Made by a program: the position numbers and the translations under genes. Shown here one piece after another: positions 21,655-33,374 of a DNA stretch of 64,000 nt. Each line of letters starts with the position of its first letter. The first letter of the stretch is position 1. The DNA comes from Timema cristinae. Taxonomy: Eukaryota > Arthropoda > Insecta > Phasmatodea > Timematidae. The notes below the pieces were generated by a model. That model had not been told where the DNA came from, made no database searches, and saw nothing but the letters and a program-made list of their open reading frames with translations. The DNA is taken from contig JBCFYV010011164.1 of the NCBI GenBank assembly GCA_039000515.1, forward strand, positions 45,341,159-45,405,158, given 5' to 3'.

Positions 21655-21905
21655 ATATTTAGCACCACGTATTACTACCGTTTAGGTTATACGCTTTAAG
21701 TACTAATTACGCTAATGGATTAGGAATTGGGAAGGTTGAATTAGAGGAAGTGAACTCGCATTTGCATGGAGGAAGAGTGGAAAATCATTTAGGAAAAATC
21801 ACCCCCAGTTCACCCGACCGAGATTCGAACCTTGATCTCCCCGTCCTCAGCAGTCGAGCTAAACACGACAAGCACCTTAGCCAACTACGCCACCGAGGCG
21901 GGTTC
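21655..21905 (-). mobile_element. SINE family B copy, near full length
   Basis: Tail AGCACCACGTATTACTACCG, body TTTGCATGGAGGAAGAGTGG, and head complement GAGATTCGAACCTTGATCTC ending CCACCGAGGCGG. Confidence 0.85.
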
Positions 21906-22007
21906 TTCCTTTTATGATAGTTTGTGCGAGTGCACTGAGATGAGCATAAGACATCATCATGGATTCCGCGATCAAATATTAGAACACCCCAAAACTTAAG
22001 CTGCGTC

Positions 22008-22877
22008 CAGACTAGAATAGAACAACGAACATTTCCACGAACTTGTTCGATGTTCGATGTTCGGTTCACAGTGGCCGAGTGTCCAGACTTGAACAGAACA
22101 ACGAACATTTCCACGAACATCTTCGATGTTCGGTTCACAGTGGCCTAGTGTCCAGACTTGAACAGAACAACGAACATTTCCACGAACATGTTCGATGTTC
22201 GGTTCACAGTGGCCGAGTGTCCAGACTTGAACAGAACAACGAACATTTCCACGAACATGTTCGATGTTCGGTTCACAGTGGCCGAGTGTCCAGACTAGAA
22301 CAGAACAACGAACATTTCCACGAACATGTTTGATGTTCGGATCACAGTGGCCGAGTGTCCAGACTTGAACAGAACAACGAACATTTCCACGAACATGTTC
22401 GATGTTCGGTTCACAGTGGTCGAGTGTCCAGACTAGAACAGAACAACGAACATTTCCACGAACATGTTCGATGTTCGGTTCACAGTGGCCGAGTGTCCAG
22501 ACTAGAACAGAACAACGAACATTTCCACGAACATGTTCGATGTTCGGTTCAAAGTGGCCGAGTGTCCAGACTTGAACAGAACAACGAACATTTCCACGAA
22601 CATATTCGATGTTCGGATCACAGTGGCCGAGTGTCCAGACTATAACAGAACAACGAACATTTCCACGAACATATTCGATGTTCGGATCACAGTGGCCGAG
22701 TGTCCAGACTAGAACAGAACAACGAACATTTCCACGAACATGTTCGATGTTCGGATCACAGTGGCCGAGTGTCCAGACTTGAACAGAACAACGAACATTT
22801 CCACGAACATGTTCGATGCTCGGTTCAAAGTGGCCGAGTGTCCAGACTTGAACAGAACATGTTCACGAACATGTTCG
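22008..22877. repeat. 69-bp tandem repeat array (subterminal)
   Basis: Thirteen units start at 22008 and 22084 and then every 69 bp to 22843; the first is 7 bp longer and the last partial. Each holds CAGACTTGAACAGAACAACG, the palindrome CGAACATGTTCG, and GGTTCACAGTGGCCGAGTGT. Because 69 is 23 codons, frames stay open on both strands (repeating SRLEQNNEHFHEHVRCSVHS). This openness is arithmetic and not evidence of a protein. Unit ends reproduce the element's terminal motif, which suggests transposase-binding repeats. Confidence 0.93.
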
Positions 22878-23239
22878 CAACGTGTTACCATAGATGGTTG
22901 GTTTTCAAAATTATTCTTACTAACCAATAAAACATATATTAAATTAAACAACCCGGGAACAAAAACCCTCGTGTGTATGTTGAATTAATATACTTAAGTA
23001 AAGATCACTACAAATAAATTTAACAAATTACTTTAGGTATTGAATTTATTAACTTTAATTTCACAAACAACGTTTCTTATTTGGTAAAAAAAAAATCTGG
23101 AAATAAAATTTTGGGAACAATCAGTCTATTAAGTCATTTTAGTAAAATGAGGCATGCAGACAAGGAAATTAGCGACAGGTAAAAACGGTGCATCATCAAT
23201 AACAGAAAATCAGTTAAAAATGATGCCTTTAACCCTCCT

Positions 23240-23468
23240 TCTACCCACCTTGGTGGTCGCAAGGTAAGGAGTCACTTTACTATTACACTAGACTGCCGAG
23301 GACAGGGAGATCAGAGTTCGATCCCAGTCGGGTGCAGTGAAGGTTTTTTTTCCTAAATGGTTTCCCTTCGCTTTCCACGCAAATTAAACTGATTTCATCC
23401 GTAGCCCATTAAGATAATTAGTACATAGGCATATAACCTGAATGGGTAGTGAGGCACTGCCAAAAAAT
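23240..23468 (+). mobile_element. SINE family B copy
   Basis: CACCTTGGTGGTCGCAAGGT, TAGACTGCCGAGGACAGGGA and GAGTTCGATCCCAGTCGGGT, with tail AACCTGAATGGGTAGTGAGG and CACTGCC. Confidence 0.85.
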
Positions 23469-23573
23469 CCTCACCTAGTTGTTCCTAAGTACCCTACTTA
23501 AGGCGTATTTTTCTCACTGAGGTCAAGCAAATATTTAACCTAAAAAAAAAATAATATATATATATATATATAT

Positions 23574-24612
23574 GTTCGCGACAAGTGTGGACGGTTTTCC
23601 GAACAGAACATTGTAATAAAATGTGTTCGATGTTCTGTTCAGCACCGATCCACCGGCTGTCGGTTTTTGCCCGTCGCATCAAAGGATGTTCGTGTTCGGT
23701 CTTGTTCTAGTCTGGAAGCCTCAGCGAACATTTCCCCGAACATACAATCACTGGCAGGACAACAGCGGAGTCACACGTGTGTTTTGATTTTGTAAGCTTG
23801 CATATATCTTTTGGCGAGTGTATTTCTTAGTGTGGGTGTTGAATTAATAAAAATGAATAATAATATACTATCGGTACAGAAAAATTTATAAAAATAGAAA
23901 CTATTATATATATATATATATATAAAATAGTTTCTATTTTTATAAATTTTTCTGTACCGATGGTATATTATTATATATATATATAATATTATATGTATAA
24001 TATTATATATATATAATAGTTTCTATTTTTATTAATTTTTCTGTACCGATGGTATATTATTATTCAATTTTTTTCTTTCTAAGGGCGTCCAACAAACTTT
24101 TCATTTTTTTACTGCACCAGTTCCCATCCATGTCCGTCACGGCCCCAATCTACTCCACGCATTCTGTTTTTTATTTTATCATAATGATCTGAACCTGGTG
24201 CGGCTTAAAGAGCTCTATGAGCTTCATTTGCTCTTCTTTTGAGCACTACATTTTTCTACAATATGCTAAAATAATGGTATGATGATGATGATAATAATAA
24301 TAATCACTATTATTATTATTATTATTATCATCATTATTATTAATTCAACACCCACACTAAGAAATACACTCGCCAAAAGATATATGCAAGCTTACAAAAT
24401 CAAAACACACGTGTGACTCCGCTGTTGTCCTGCCAGTGATTGTATGTTCGGGGAAATGTTCGCTGAGGCTTCCAGACTAGAACAAGACCGAACACGAACA
24501 TCCTTTGATGCGACGGGCAAAAACCGACAACCGGTGGATCGGTGCTGAACAGAAAACGAACACATGTTGTTACAATGTTCTGTTCGGAAAACTGTCCACA
24601 CTTGTCACGAAC
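23574..24612. repeat. Palindrome, ~275-315 bp arms
   Basis: The left arm 23574-23890 pairs with the right arm 24332-24612. Identical blocks include CTGTTGTCCTGCCAGTGATT, GAACATTTCCCCGAACATAC (complement) and CACACGTGTG. The centre holds (TA)n and a small hairpin with 34-bp arms (23872-23905, 23926-23959), with a further copy of its right arm at 24018-24050. Confidence 0.85.
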
Positions 24613-24743
24613 ATGTTCGTGTTCGTTGTTTTGTTCAAGTCTGGACGGACTAACTCACCGTTTCTCCGTAACTATTTTGACGATCACCGGTGAATTTTTC
24701 GGAATTATTTACAAAAGTCTTATAAGCCATTATGATTTTATTA

Positions 24744-24765
24744 TTATTATTATTATATTATTATA

Positions 24766-24808
<43 letters not shown>

Positions 24809-25088
24809 TTATATTATTATTAGCACCGCGTCTTACTACCCGTTCGGGTTATACGCACTTACGCTAATGTGTAATGGTAGGGTTATTGTGAGATGAAATG
24901 GAGGACCTACAGTTTAACGTGGAATCCGAACCACGGTGGAGGCCTGGCATTCCCCACATTCACAAGATGTCTTGTCAGAGGTGAAGGAAGGGTTTGGTAA
25001 TCAGATAAATTCTGTGCCGGGACCGAGGATTGAACCCTGGACCTCAGCACAGAAGTCGACACCTTACCCCTAGACCACCAGGTCACCC
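24744..25088 (-). mobile_element. SINE family A copy
   Basis: A long imperfect (ATT)n at 24744-24820 leads into the tail and body; head complement ends ggtcacc. The 12-bp duplication atgattttatta (24732-24743, 25089-25100) brackets it. Confidence 0.93.
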
Positions 25089-25100
25089 ATGATTTTATTA

Positions 25101-26255
25101 ACATTCCCATATTGTAAAGGGTTCGTTTTGGAAAAAAAGGTTTTCTTTGGAAAAAAAAACTATAGTACAGGTTTGATTGCAGACATATTTTTACTTTGCT
25201 AGAAAGTTTTGTTTTTTTTCCTAATTGACATTTGTGGATACTGTAAGTGAACGAAATAATCATAATGAACTTAATTTTACTTTGAAATTAGACTAATTCC
25301 TCTAAACCAATAGTTTTCACGTTAGGATATGTTTAGTTACGAGCTAGTTGCGTTGCTAGGTTTTCGATAAACCGATGGTTGTTAGAAAGACGGTCACTAA
25401 GCATTATTTCATTTATTTTATATTTATGAATTACTATTACTAGACTTGTAGTTTATTGTCCATGAATATATTTGCTAACACATACGAGTATAATTATCTG
25501 TCTGTTATTAAAACATTCTTAAACATCGTCTTCAATGGTGAACAATATGGTTGTGTTTTCTACTTTGTTAATTAAATATTTGAAAAATTTGATTTATTTT
25601 TCCAAGGACAACTAGATAAAATTTCTCAAATAAATTTGTTTTAATTAATATTTGAAATACTTTAAATGTAGCGTAAAAGCCTATTATGTCAACGTCAAAG
25701 TATTTAAGCAACCTTTAATACCCTCTTATCGGTTTATGTCAAATTCTTTAAATAGCTTTTGATTGCGTGCTCAATTTTTTTTTTATCTTTCTTGTTAAAT
25801 GGTTACTTGATATACAAAATGTTAAATATTTTATCTTATTCATTTGGGAAGAATATATGAGCAAGAATCTGTCCCTAATAATTTATTGAAATACTAACAC
25901 ATTCTTCTTATGTAGCATACTTGATTAAAAAAGCTAACATTTTTATAATGAATTATAAGTAATTTTCACTTGCCGTATTTCACAACTTTTAATAGCTTAA
26001 TAATTTTTTGTAAATAGCATTACTGAAATTATTATTACAAGATTATTTTCTAAGCTCAGCATATTCCTAATTATTTTTTAAATTTAGAATACAGGTGCTT
26101 TGTATACTCAATCGATACTTCTTAATTTATTATAATTTTTTTAAATAATGCTAACATAAATTGTGTTGCTTCGTATTCTTTCACGTATTCTAATATATTA
26201 TTATAAGTTAATTTCACTTTTGTCATAATTGTACATTTTGTATATGAACACTTTT
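25101..26255. other. AT-rich stretch, nothing recognised
   Basis: Very AT-rich, without open frames of note or a recognisable element. Confidence 0.4.
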
Positions 26256-26259
26256 CTAG

Positions 26260-26364
26260 GATCAGCTGGATGTGGTCATTGTCCCCAGCAATTGCACAAT
26301 TATTGGCCGATGGTACTTTCTCGGTACGAAAGGCCTAAATGGAACCACTTCATGTATATTATAA
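26260..26364 (+). pseudogene. Exon-like segment, faint similarity to a PLP-enzyme Gly-loop exon
   Basis: After an acceptor-like ACTTTTCTAG, one frame reads DQLDVVIVPSNCTIIGRW and then TKGLNGTTSCIL before a stop. LD-VV-VP is reminiscent of the serine racemase/threonine dehydratase segment before the glycine loop (VPVGGGG), but the glycines are absent. No good donor is present. If real, it is a broken exon; chance is quite possible. Confidence 0.15.
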
Positions 26365-26843
26365 AGTATTTGGACCCACTGCTGGCTAGAGACCCCAAAT
26401 TATTTTCCTCTTTTTACCATAGATTAGATATTTTTCCAAAGATAAAATGAACTTAATCTTACTTCTTAAGATTGTGCTCTACATAACATGTAAACTGTAA
26501 AGTTATCCTGTGAACATTAATTCTGATGTATCTGAGTCTAGAACTCGTAAGATAGCTGGACAACAACACTTCAGAGGGATTCTCAATGTTTTCACCAACA
26601 AGTGACACATTTCAAAAACTTATATTGATTATTTTCTTAGTCGCACAAATTAATATCAGTACAGATTTATATTCTTTACAATCATAAATAAATATATTAA
26701 CAAGACGCATTAATAAAAATACAAATAAATATGGTCAATAGATTAACAAAAGATTATATTTAGCTCTAGTCTAGCTAAATCACTTTGTATTGTAATGTTA
26801 GCTTTTAATTATAATTGCTACTATATGGTGCCAATAGTGTCAC

Positions 26844-27057
26844 GGGGTTCAATCCTCGGTCCCGGCAAAGATTTATCTGATTTCCAAACCCTTCCTACAC
26901 CTCTGACAAGACATCTTGTGAATGTGTGGAATGCCAGGTCGCCACCGTGGTTCGGATTCCACGTTAAACTGTAGGTCCTTCATTTCATCTCACAATCACC
27001 TACCATTACACATTAGCGTAAGTGCGTATAACCCGAACGGGTAGTAAGACGCGGTGC

Positions 27058-27088
<31 letters not shown>
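26844..27088 (+). mobile_element. SINE family A copy, 5'-truncated
   Basis: Begins inside the tRNA head at GGGGTTCAATCCTCGG and is complete to (TAA)n. The 11-bp duplication aatagtgtcac (26833-26843, 27089-27099) touches the truncation point. Confidence 0.93.
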
Positions 27089-27092
<4 letters not shown>

Positions 27093-28264
27093 GTGTCACA
27101 AATTATTAAAACATTGTTACTTGACTTTTTCACCAGATTAAGTGTCCTTCCGCTAGAAAGATGCAAATAAGAAGCTTCCAAGTGCGTCATTCCTAATTTA
27201 ATTTATTGTTCATAATTTTTATTCTTTGCCCTATCAAGAATAAACTTGTATTTTCAATTTTGTTTGTTTCGGGAGTCTAGCGCACGTCATTGATCTAGCT
27301 GTAAAAGTAGGTTTGTATTCACGACTTTGCAACGTTTCAAAATCATATGTTGCACTACAACAATGGCACCATTGTCACATCTAAAATCGTTTAGCTAAAA
27401 GAAAGTAGTGTTTTTAATGGGCTTATCCAAATTGCGCCAATCCACCTAGCTTGGACCCGAATTGCGCCAAGAGCTTAAAAGTGCCCCCCCCCCCCTCCTG
27501 ACTGGACCCGAATTGCACAATACCCCCCTTCCCAAGACCAAATCTGAATTGCACCAACTGTGAACACAAACAAATATGAATGCTATGGTGGGCGGTAAGG
27601 ACATAAGTCAAAAAATAGTATTTAATTAACTATATTTAACTATATAAAACAAAAACAAACATTATAACATCGCAATAAAATTTACATTTTAAAAATATAA
27701 GATAAAAAAGAAGTCAAACATAAAAAACAGGTCATAAAAAGGATTTCTGGAAGGACACACACCTCACAAAGTTTAATCTATCTATTTCTCCATTCCTTAA
27801 CTGTTTAAGTTTTCTTTCCATGAATGATTGTTTTAGTTTAGTCTTCTTGTCCGTGTTTTGAATAACACTGTTTTATACGAATGTACGTGTCAGTTTGAAC
27901 CGATTTTAAATTTTTTACGAAGACAAAAACGTTTGGGTGTGATGAAGCACACGATGAATTAAATCTAGACTGGAAGCTTTCGCGTGCAATTGTTGTCCTC
28001 CTTAAGTCAAATGAGTCATCTGCCCAAATGTGCGGCGGGAATGCCGCTTGCTCCATCTCATCTATTTATGTTTCGGTTAGATAATCTGCGAAGCTCATCA
28101 GTTTTGTATAGGCTGGTTGAATGCTGTGCAGATCGCAGAAAGCGTCTTCTACTTCTTCGGGCCTCAAGTAATTGAGCCCAAAACAGTAGTGGAGCCATTT
28201 CCCTTGCTCCGAGTTTTGGTATTTGTAGGTGGCAACCAAACCGAGCTTTTGAATCCTTCTCCAC

Positions 28265-29585
28265 CTACAAGGAATCATAGTGGATGTTAATGATAAAAAT
28301 ATTAAAAAGAAACTTGGAGGATAATAGTGACGTAGCATGCTTTGACTCATATTCTGTTTAATACAAATCATAACTATATTTTTCAAAACTTAAAATAACT
28401 TATTTAACAATACTTTTTTAAACAGCTGCCATTTCGAAACGTGAATTAAGACTTGAGTGTATAACAATAAGGTTTGTGATTATAGTCCAGATAGTATGCA
28501 TACCATATTTCGTGACCGTAACTAAAAAATGTGGCCGTAATCGTATGTACAAAAATGTGTTGACATCCATCCGCACAGGCAGGAAAACATTCACTTTTTT
28601 CTTAGCTGGACTATGTTTAAAATGGTCTAGAATAAAAAATAAATAGTACGACAGAATCGCAGGTATTTACAATAACGTGTATTCACTTATTAATGATTCA
28701 TCTGAGACGATAACATCATTCAAGTGACGATTTGATAATTACACTACGCTGGACCTCTGTTTCAAACCAAATAATAAATCATTTTAATTGGCTAATATTT
28801 TTAATGTTAGTGTTTTAAAATTCTATACCATAGTATGTTTGTTTTATTTTACTAAGTGTGTTACAAATTGTTAGTAATTTTTGAAAATAATTCATCAGAA
28901 AACCATCCTTAAAATAGTTGGTTTTACCCAAAACCAAGTAGGCCCCTACACAGTGTTTTTATTCTTGATAAATACACGCCGGATAGACATTTGAACAAAA
29001 TTGTTAGAAATATTTTCAAAATATTTTCAATGTTTGTACACTAGTCATCCGTAAACTACCCTTAAAAGGACTTTGCCCCAAAAATCAAAAATACAATAAT
29101 AATTTTCATCTTAAATAGACCCCAGATGTATGTTTTAGTCAAAATAATTGTTAAAGATATTTTTGAGAAATTTCCAGTTCCTTTAAAATTTGTCATTAGT
29201 AAATCTCCGATAGTTCAAGTTTTTTCTGGAGATTAACCATACAGTCCAATCCATCATCTAAAAAACTCTCCAGATATACACATTGAACAAAATTGTTTAA
29301 ACCGATGATTGGGAGGTCGGGGTTAAAATCCTGGTCAAGTGAATTGAAGGTGGTTTTCCCTAGATGGTTTTCCACTTTCCCTCCAGGAAAATTCGGATTA
29401 TATTTATTTACATTCAACCTATCTCATCCCAAAGCTCTTTGTTATGATTAGCTCATAAAATTATAGCTCGAACAGGTAGTAAAACTCAGTGCTAAACAAA
29501 TCTTCAACAGTGAAAAGTATAGTAATCAAGTCAAAAGGTATAATATTATTTATATAAAGTTGTAAAATAAAATTGTTTCGCTAAC
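28265..29585 (-). other. Intron of the MULE transposase gene
   Basis: The donor is ATG|gttagc at 29585 and the acceptor is ccttgtag| ending at 28265. Removing the 1321 bp joins CAAGCATG to GTGGAGAAGG and yields QAWWRRIQKLGL, the conserved family motif, in frame. This makes the intron call strong although the donor is weak. It contains the SINE B copy and AT-rich DNA, so the intron has grown by insertion. Confidence 0.8.
29285..29500 (+). mobile_element. SINE family B copy in the MULE intron
   Basis: ATGATTGGGAGGTCGGGGTT, GAAGGTGGTTTTCCCTAGAT and CCACTTTCCCTCCAGG; tail eroded (AACAGGTAGTAAAACTCAGT). Confidence 0.75.
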
Positions 29586-30782
29586 CATGCTTGCGCCAAA
29601 TGAAGTCGACAGCCTACTTACTATCTTGGTTTGTGGAAATGTTGATACGATGCACTCATGGAGCGCTTGCTCGAAATCAATCACAATTTATAAAGATTGA
29701 AGGTGAAGTTGTCTCTTCTCGCACTCGTCCTTAAGGATTCTCATAGTGTCAATGTAGATCTGCCCTTTCTTGTCTTTAAGTAAGCAAAAGACCAGAGGTA
29801 TGTATTACCCTTTAAAATATCCGTAAAAAGCCGAAGAGAATGTTTCGATGCGTATTCAAAGGTTCCATCCATTAACACAATTTCATTCTGGCACAAACAC
29901 TCAAGATTTGAGTCACAAGAAAATATCACGACATCCTTCTCTTTTTCGTTTTTCAACAAAAGTTTTCGTCTAGAGTAGTATTTAGTTCAATTGAATTCAA
30001 GGCAAAATGAATTTCGTCGGATGATTTAGGCAACTTTGGCAGTGTTTTTAGCTTACTATAGTTAATGATATTCCTGATACATTTCATATCCTTGCGGGTC
30101 ATTGTTTCGATAGGGTTTTTTTCCCTGTGTTTGTACTTCTTTGTGGATCAACTTTAAAGGCCTTACTTCAATCACCTCAGATTTCCTCTTAACTGCGTTG
30201 TCTGATGGATTTTATGTTCAACTCTTGATCTAGTAGTTGTTCGTGGTTGTGTTGGTCTTCATTCTGCGAGAAAATATTTCCGACATCAAGTGAGAATATT
30301 TTGACCTTGACAGTCCTTTTTATGCATCTCCACCTCTCTTTCCTCGTCAAATTTAATTGATTCCCCTGTTGATACGTTTAATTATTATGTACAAGAAGAG
30401 CTTTCCCTCTTTCACTATACACCCTTTCCATATCAATAATTATCAATAATATCAAAAATTCACACAAAACACGAACAAAAATAAAACAATTACACACTTG
30501 GACAGTCACTGTTGACGAGTTATGTGTTAATACTGGACAGATGGATGTCAGAAAAGCTAATAACAAATCTTGGAGGCTCTTAGGGCGTTTTTACATTCCT
30601 TTACCAAAGGAAGGGAAGACATGACGTGTGGCGAGAGCGTGTTTGCGTTGGTGTTAGTTTATTTCGTCCCTCCTCTTCTACCTGCACTAGACTTGGCGCA
30701 ATTCGGGTCCGGGTTAGTGAACATTTTTTAATCCCTTAATGAGTGGCGCAGTTCGGGCTTGCCCCTTTTAATAATTATAGCG

Positions 30783-32340
30783 AATAAAAGTAGCCTTTTC
30801 TTTAATTGTCTGAATTGTGATTATAAAAAAAAAACATCAAAATACATAAAGATAAACGAGCAGCTTAAGTGACTGTTTAAGGATATGAGACTCATTTTCA
30901 TCCATAATTTTTTAAATATTAATTTAAAAATTATTTCAAAACCCTTACAATGCATACCAGTAAAAAATATAAATGTTTATAAAGGCACGCTTGCATAATT
31001 ATAGCTTCTAAGTATTTTTAGATTTTTATCGAGATTAATATATATTATAATGAAACTCTTTTCTTAGTATTTGCTTTGAAGTGGAACTGAGATGTTTATT
31101 TATATACTATTTTAATATTATAGGTGGCACTATTTCAGACTATACTTGGTCAATTTCCCTTAATTTAGGTACCGCTAATAACAAACCAACTACGTCCAAT
31201 TAATATTGAAATAGTGCGTCGGCTCTGAAACGCCCCGTTAAACTAATAGAACTGTAACTAATACTAATATATCTACAATTACAAAAATAACCACAATTGG
31301 TAGTAATACGCAGTGGTAAAAAAAACTTAAGTGAATGAATTTTAGTTAATGCAAAAACTTTGTAGAACTATTTCAATTTTTTTTTTTTGTCAACCACCTA
31401 TACCGGTATTTAAAACGTGTGAAATGTCTTCTTTCGACAGAAATTCCTTAAGTTACCCAACGGATTTTCATAAAATTAAATTAAATATTCTACGGTGAGA
31501 TTGTGTTCAAATATTTCAAATTTCAAGAATATTCAAATGAAAGACTGCATTTCATTAAACGCGGATTTATTTCGACAACAATTTCTTGAGTTCTACTAAA
31601 GAAAAGTTATATACTTACTGTAGTTGTATAGAAGAATTTATTAATCTATATATAATTTACGTTAGTGAATGTATAAATGCATACTAAACTGACACAAAAA
31701 TGTGCTTGAGGTCCCTAAAGAAATAGTATTGAGTTGTAGATATGAACAAAAATCACAAAACATCTTCACCTACTGTACACCGCGCTTTAATACAAACCTT
31801 GTGTGATAAAAGGCAGAAAGTTTACTCGGGGAAATATTCTCATGGATACGATTCGTTGACATTTATTATCTGTATTGAATTATATAATTCCGGGGCTGCA
31901 GGTGACGCCAAGATGTTGGCTTGGACATGATAAATAAGATGAATAGTAGCTCTGAGAACAGGTGGTGGTGATATAAGTTTGAATGGCCTACCGTATTTTT
32001 TTTTATAGTGTCAAGGGTTATATTACAAGTGTACTTGGCAGATGCCCATAACATCCGTTCCGATTTATCTCCTGGGTTCCTCATTTCTTTGTCGTCCCAA
32101 CGTCAAAAGAAGCTCTGCGGTATTTCGAGAGAGAGAGAAAGAAATATATATCAAGGGAAGAATTCAGTGATCGTAGTTTTTGCGTCGGTGTTCTGAAAGT
32201 GCCCACGTCATCCCTACCTATAATAGGTGACATAGAAACAAGATTCAGCTCGAACCACATCGAATATAAGTATCAAATTTCTTCTTCGGTAGACGATAGC
32301 AGAGAATTTATTTCACTGAAACTTACAACCCTTTCAGACA
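30783..32340. other. AT-rich stretch, no gene
   Basis: A segment at 31436-31560 (CCCAACGGATTTTCATAAAA) is reminiscent of old non-LTR 3' ends; otherwise nothing recognised. The short frames at 31742-32196 are unconvincing. Confidence 0.35.
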
Positions 32341-32344
32341 GTAC

Positions 32345-32555
32345 ACATTTAAATTACGTTTGAGGGGTAGGGATTAGGGAATTTGTAGAGTTTGGAGGAA
32401 ATGAACTCGCATTTCCGTGGAAGGAGGTTGGGAGGGAAATATTTTAGAAAAAAAACTACCCTCAATAAATCAGACCAAGATTCAAATCCATCAATTCTCA
32501 TCACCGGCAATCCACTTTTGCAAGAGTGACGCTCACCAAAGTGGGCGAACTTAGG
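32345..32555 (-). mobile_element. SINE family B copy, degenerate
   Basis: GAACTCGCATTTCCGTGGAA, ACTACCCTCAATAAATCAGA, CAAGATTCAAATCCATC and CTCACCAAAGTGGG. Confidence 0.7.
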
Positions 32556-32642
32556 TGCTAAACGTCTTCATTTGAAAGAGTTAATCGATCCTGGGGCTCT
32601 TAACTCAGTGTCAAATGCACTGCCGACTGGATTCACGCTAAT

Positions 32643-32715
32643 AGGACTGTGCACCAGCTGTGCTGCTACCATACTCTCTCAATGCTAGGAAACTACACGT
32701 CCGGTGCACAGTCCT
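32643..32715. repeat. 13-bp perfect inverted repeat
   Basis: AGGACTGTGCACC (32643-32655) pairs with GGTGCACAGTCCT (32703-32715) across a 47-nt loop. Function unknown. Confidence 0.7.
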
Positions 32716-33139
32716 GTAAGTACTAATCCATCTTTTAAGGTTTAGGACCACGAGAAGCGTAGGTATAACACTCTGTGATGATTGATTCGTGGTTGATTCG
32801 AACTATATTTCAGATATATTACCATTTACTCTCAGGGGGACTTTTAAGATGGTCTTTCCCAAGGTAGAGAGCTTAGAGGTATAGAACTTGGCACAAACAT
32901 TACTTCTATCAGAGGAACTTGTTTGAATTTCTGTTTGGGAGGGCTGGGGAGTATTAATCTTCCCCATGGAGACCACCATATGTGACGTCCCTGAGTGCTA
33001 ACGACCTCCAATAAGTACACAGCGTTGTTTTAGCACCATATCACTGCGGATTATATAACATATGCCCCACGTATTAACTCAAATCAACAAAGATCCTCCT
33101 CAAAGCAACAACATGGTTGGTAGTACAAATAATGTGTCA

Positions 33140-33270
33140 GATTCTTTCAGGGATTCAAACCCCAACAGTTGCATTAATGCTGGCTCTCAACATATAATTT
33201 CACTGTGGTTTTTTCAAACATTCCAAAATCCACTGCGAATGCATTTCCTCTGAATACCCTTCTCATACTT
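33140..33270 (+). mobile_element. SINE family B fragment, old
   Basis: GGGATTCAAACCCCAACAGT and GCGAATGCATTTCCTCTGAA match the head/body of family B. Confidence 0.4.
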
Positions 33271-33374
33271 ACTTATTAGATTACACTGTTAATAAAACCT
33301 GTGTTTATCATTCATCTTTAGTTGACAAATATTATTTTTATAACATTGTTAGAGAACGATTGGCTTTTAGGGTA

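Larger units (their letters stand above)
22000..24650. mobile_element. Composite DNA transposon, Harbinger-like termini
   Basis: The ends are GCTGCGTCCAGACTAGAA on the left and, complemented, GTCCGTCCAGACTTGAAC on the right, each abutting TAA (21997-21999, 24651-24653). A TWA duplication is typical of PIF/Harbinger. Inside are the 69-bp tandem array, a SINE B (23240-23468), and a palindrome (23574-24612). Both halves share CGAACATGTTCG-type motifs. No transposase remains. It could be two adjacent related elements instead of one. Confidence 0.55.
27841..30431 (-). pseudogene. MULE transposase with FLYWCH zinc finger, broken
   Basis: Read leftwards from ATG at 30431: MERVYSERGKALLVHNN, then RWRCIKR and QNEDQHNHEQ, a FLYWCH-type DNA-binding finger. 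A linker follows (TRKDMKCIRNIINYSKLKTL; KSSDEIHFALNSIELNTTLD). The DDE region has IVLMDGTFEYASKHSLRLFT (Asp at 29867-29869), TYIDTMRILKDECEK, IDFEQALHECIVSTFPQTK (Asp at 29676-29678) and GCRLHLAQA. An intron (28265-29585) follows, then WWRRIQKLGLVATYK, FADYLTET, FPPHIWADDSF, HPNVFVFVKNLKS and QTDTYIRI. These match the FLYWCH/MULE transposase family, which cuts and pastes MULE DNA in the nucleus. At least three stops (after LVHNN, HLQSL and ADYLTET) and about three frameshifts make it inactive. Confidence 0.9.
27419..30775 (-). mobile_element. MULE (Mutator-like) DNA transposon, FLYWCH type
   Basis: A 3357-bp element. Terminal inverted repeats share an outer CTGCGCCA/TTGCGCCA motif and an inner GGACCCGAATTGCGCCAAG (27454-27472 and, complemented, 30697-30715). 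Flanking ttttaat (27412-27418, 30776-30782) is a probable duplication; MULEs usually make 8-11 bp. The minus strand carries a decayed transposase with FLYWCH, DDE and C-terminal regions. A SINE B (29285-29500) sits inside its intron. Confidence 0.85.

Noticed and set aside
22043..22930. Long open frames repeating SRLEQNNEHFHEHVRCSVHS
   Set aside because: They follow from a 69-bp (23-codon) tandem DNA repeat and are open on both strands; no protein evidence.
26300..26345. Mitochondrial 16S rRNA insertion (CGGTACGAAAGG resembles the sarcin-ricin region)
   Set aside because: The match is about a dozen bases and the flanks do not resemble large-subunit rRNA.
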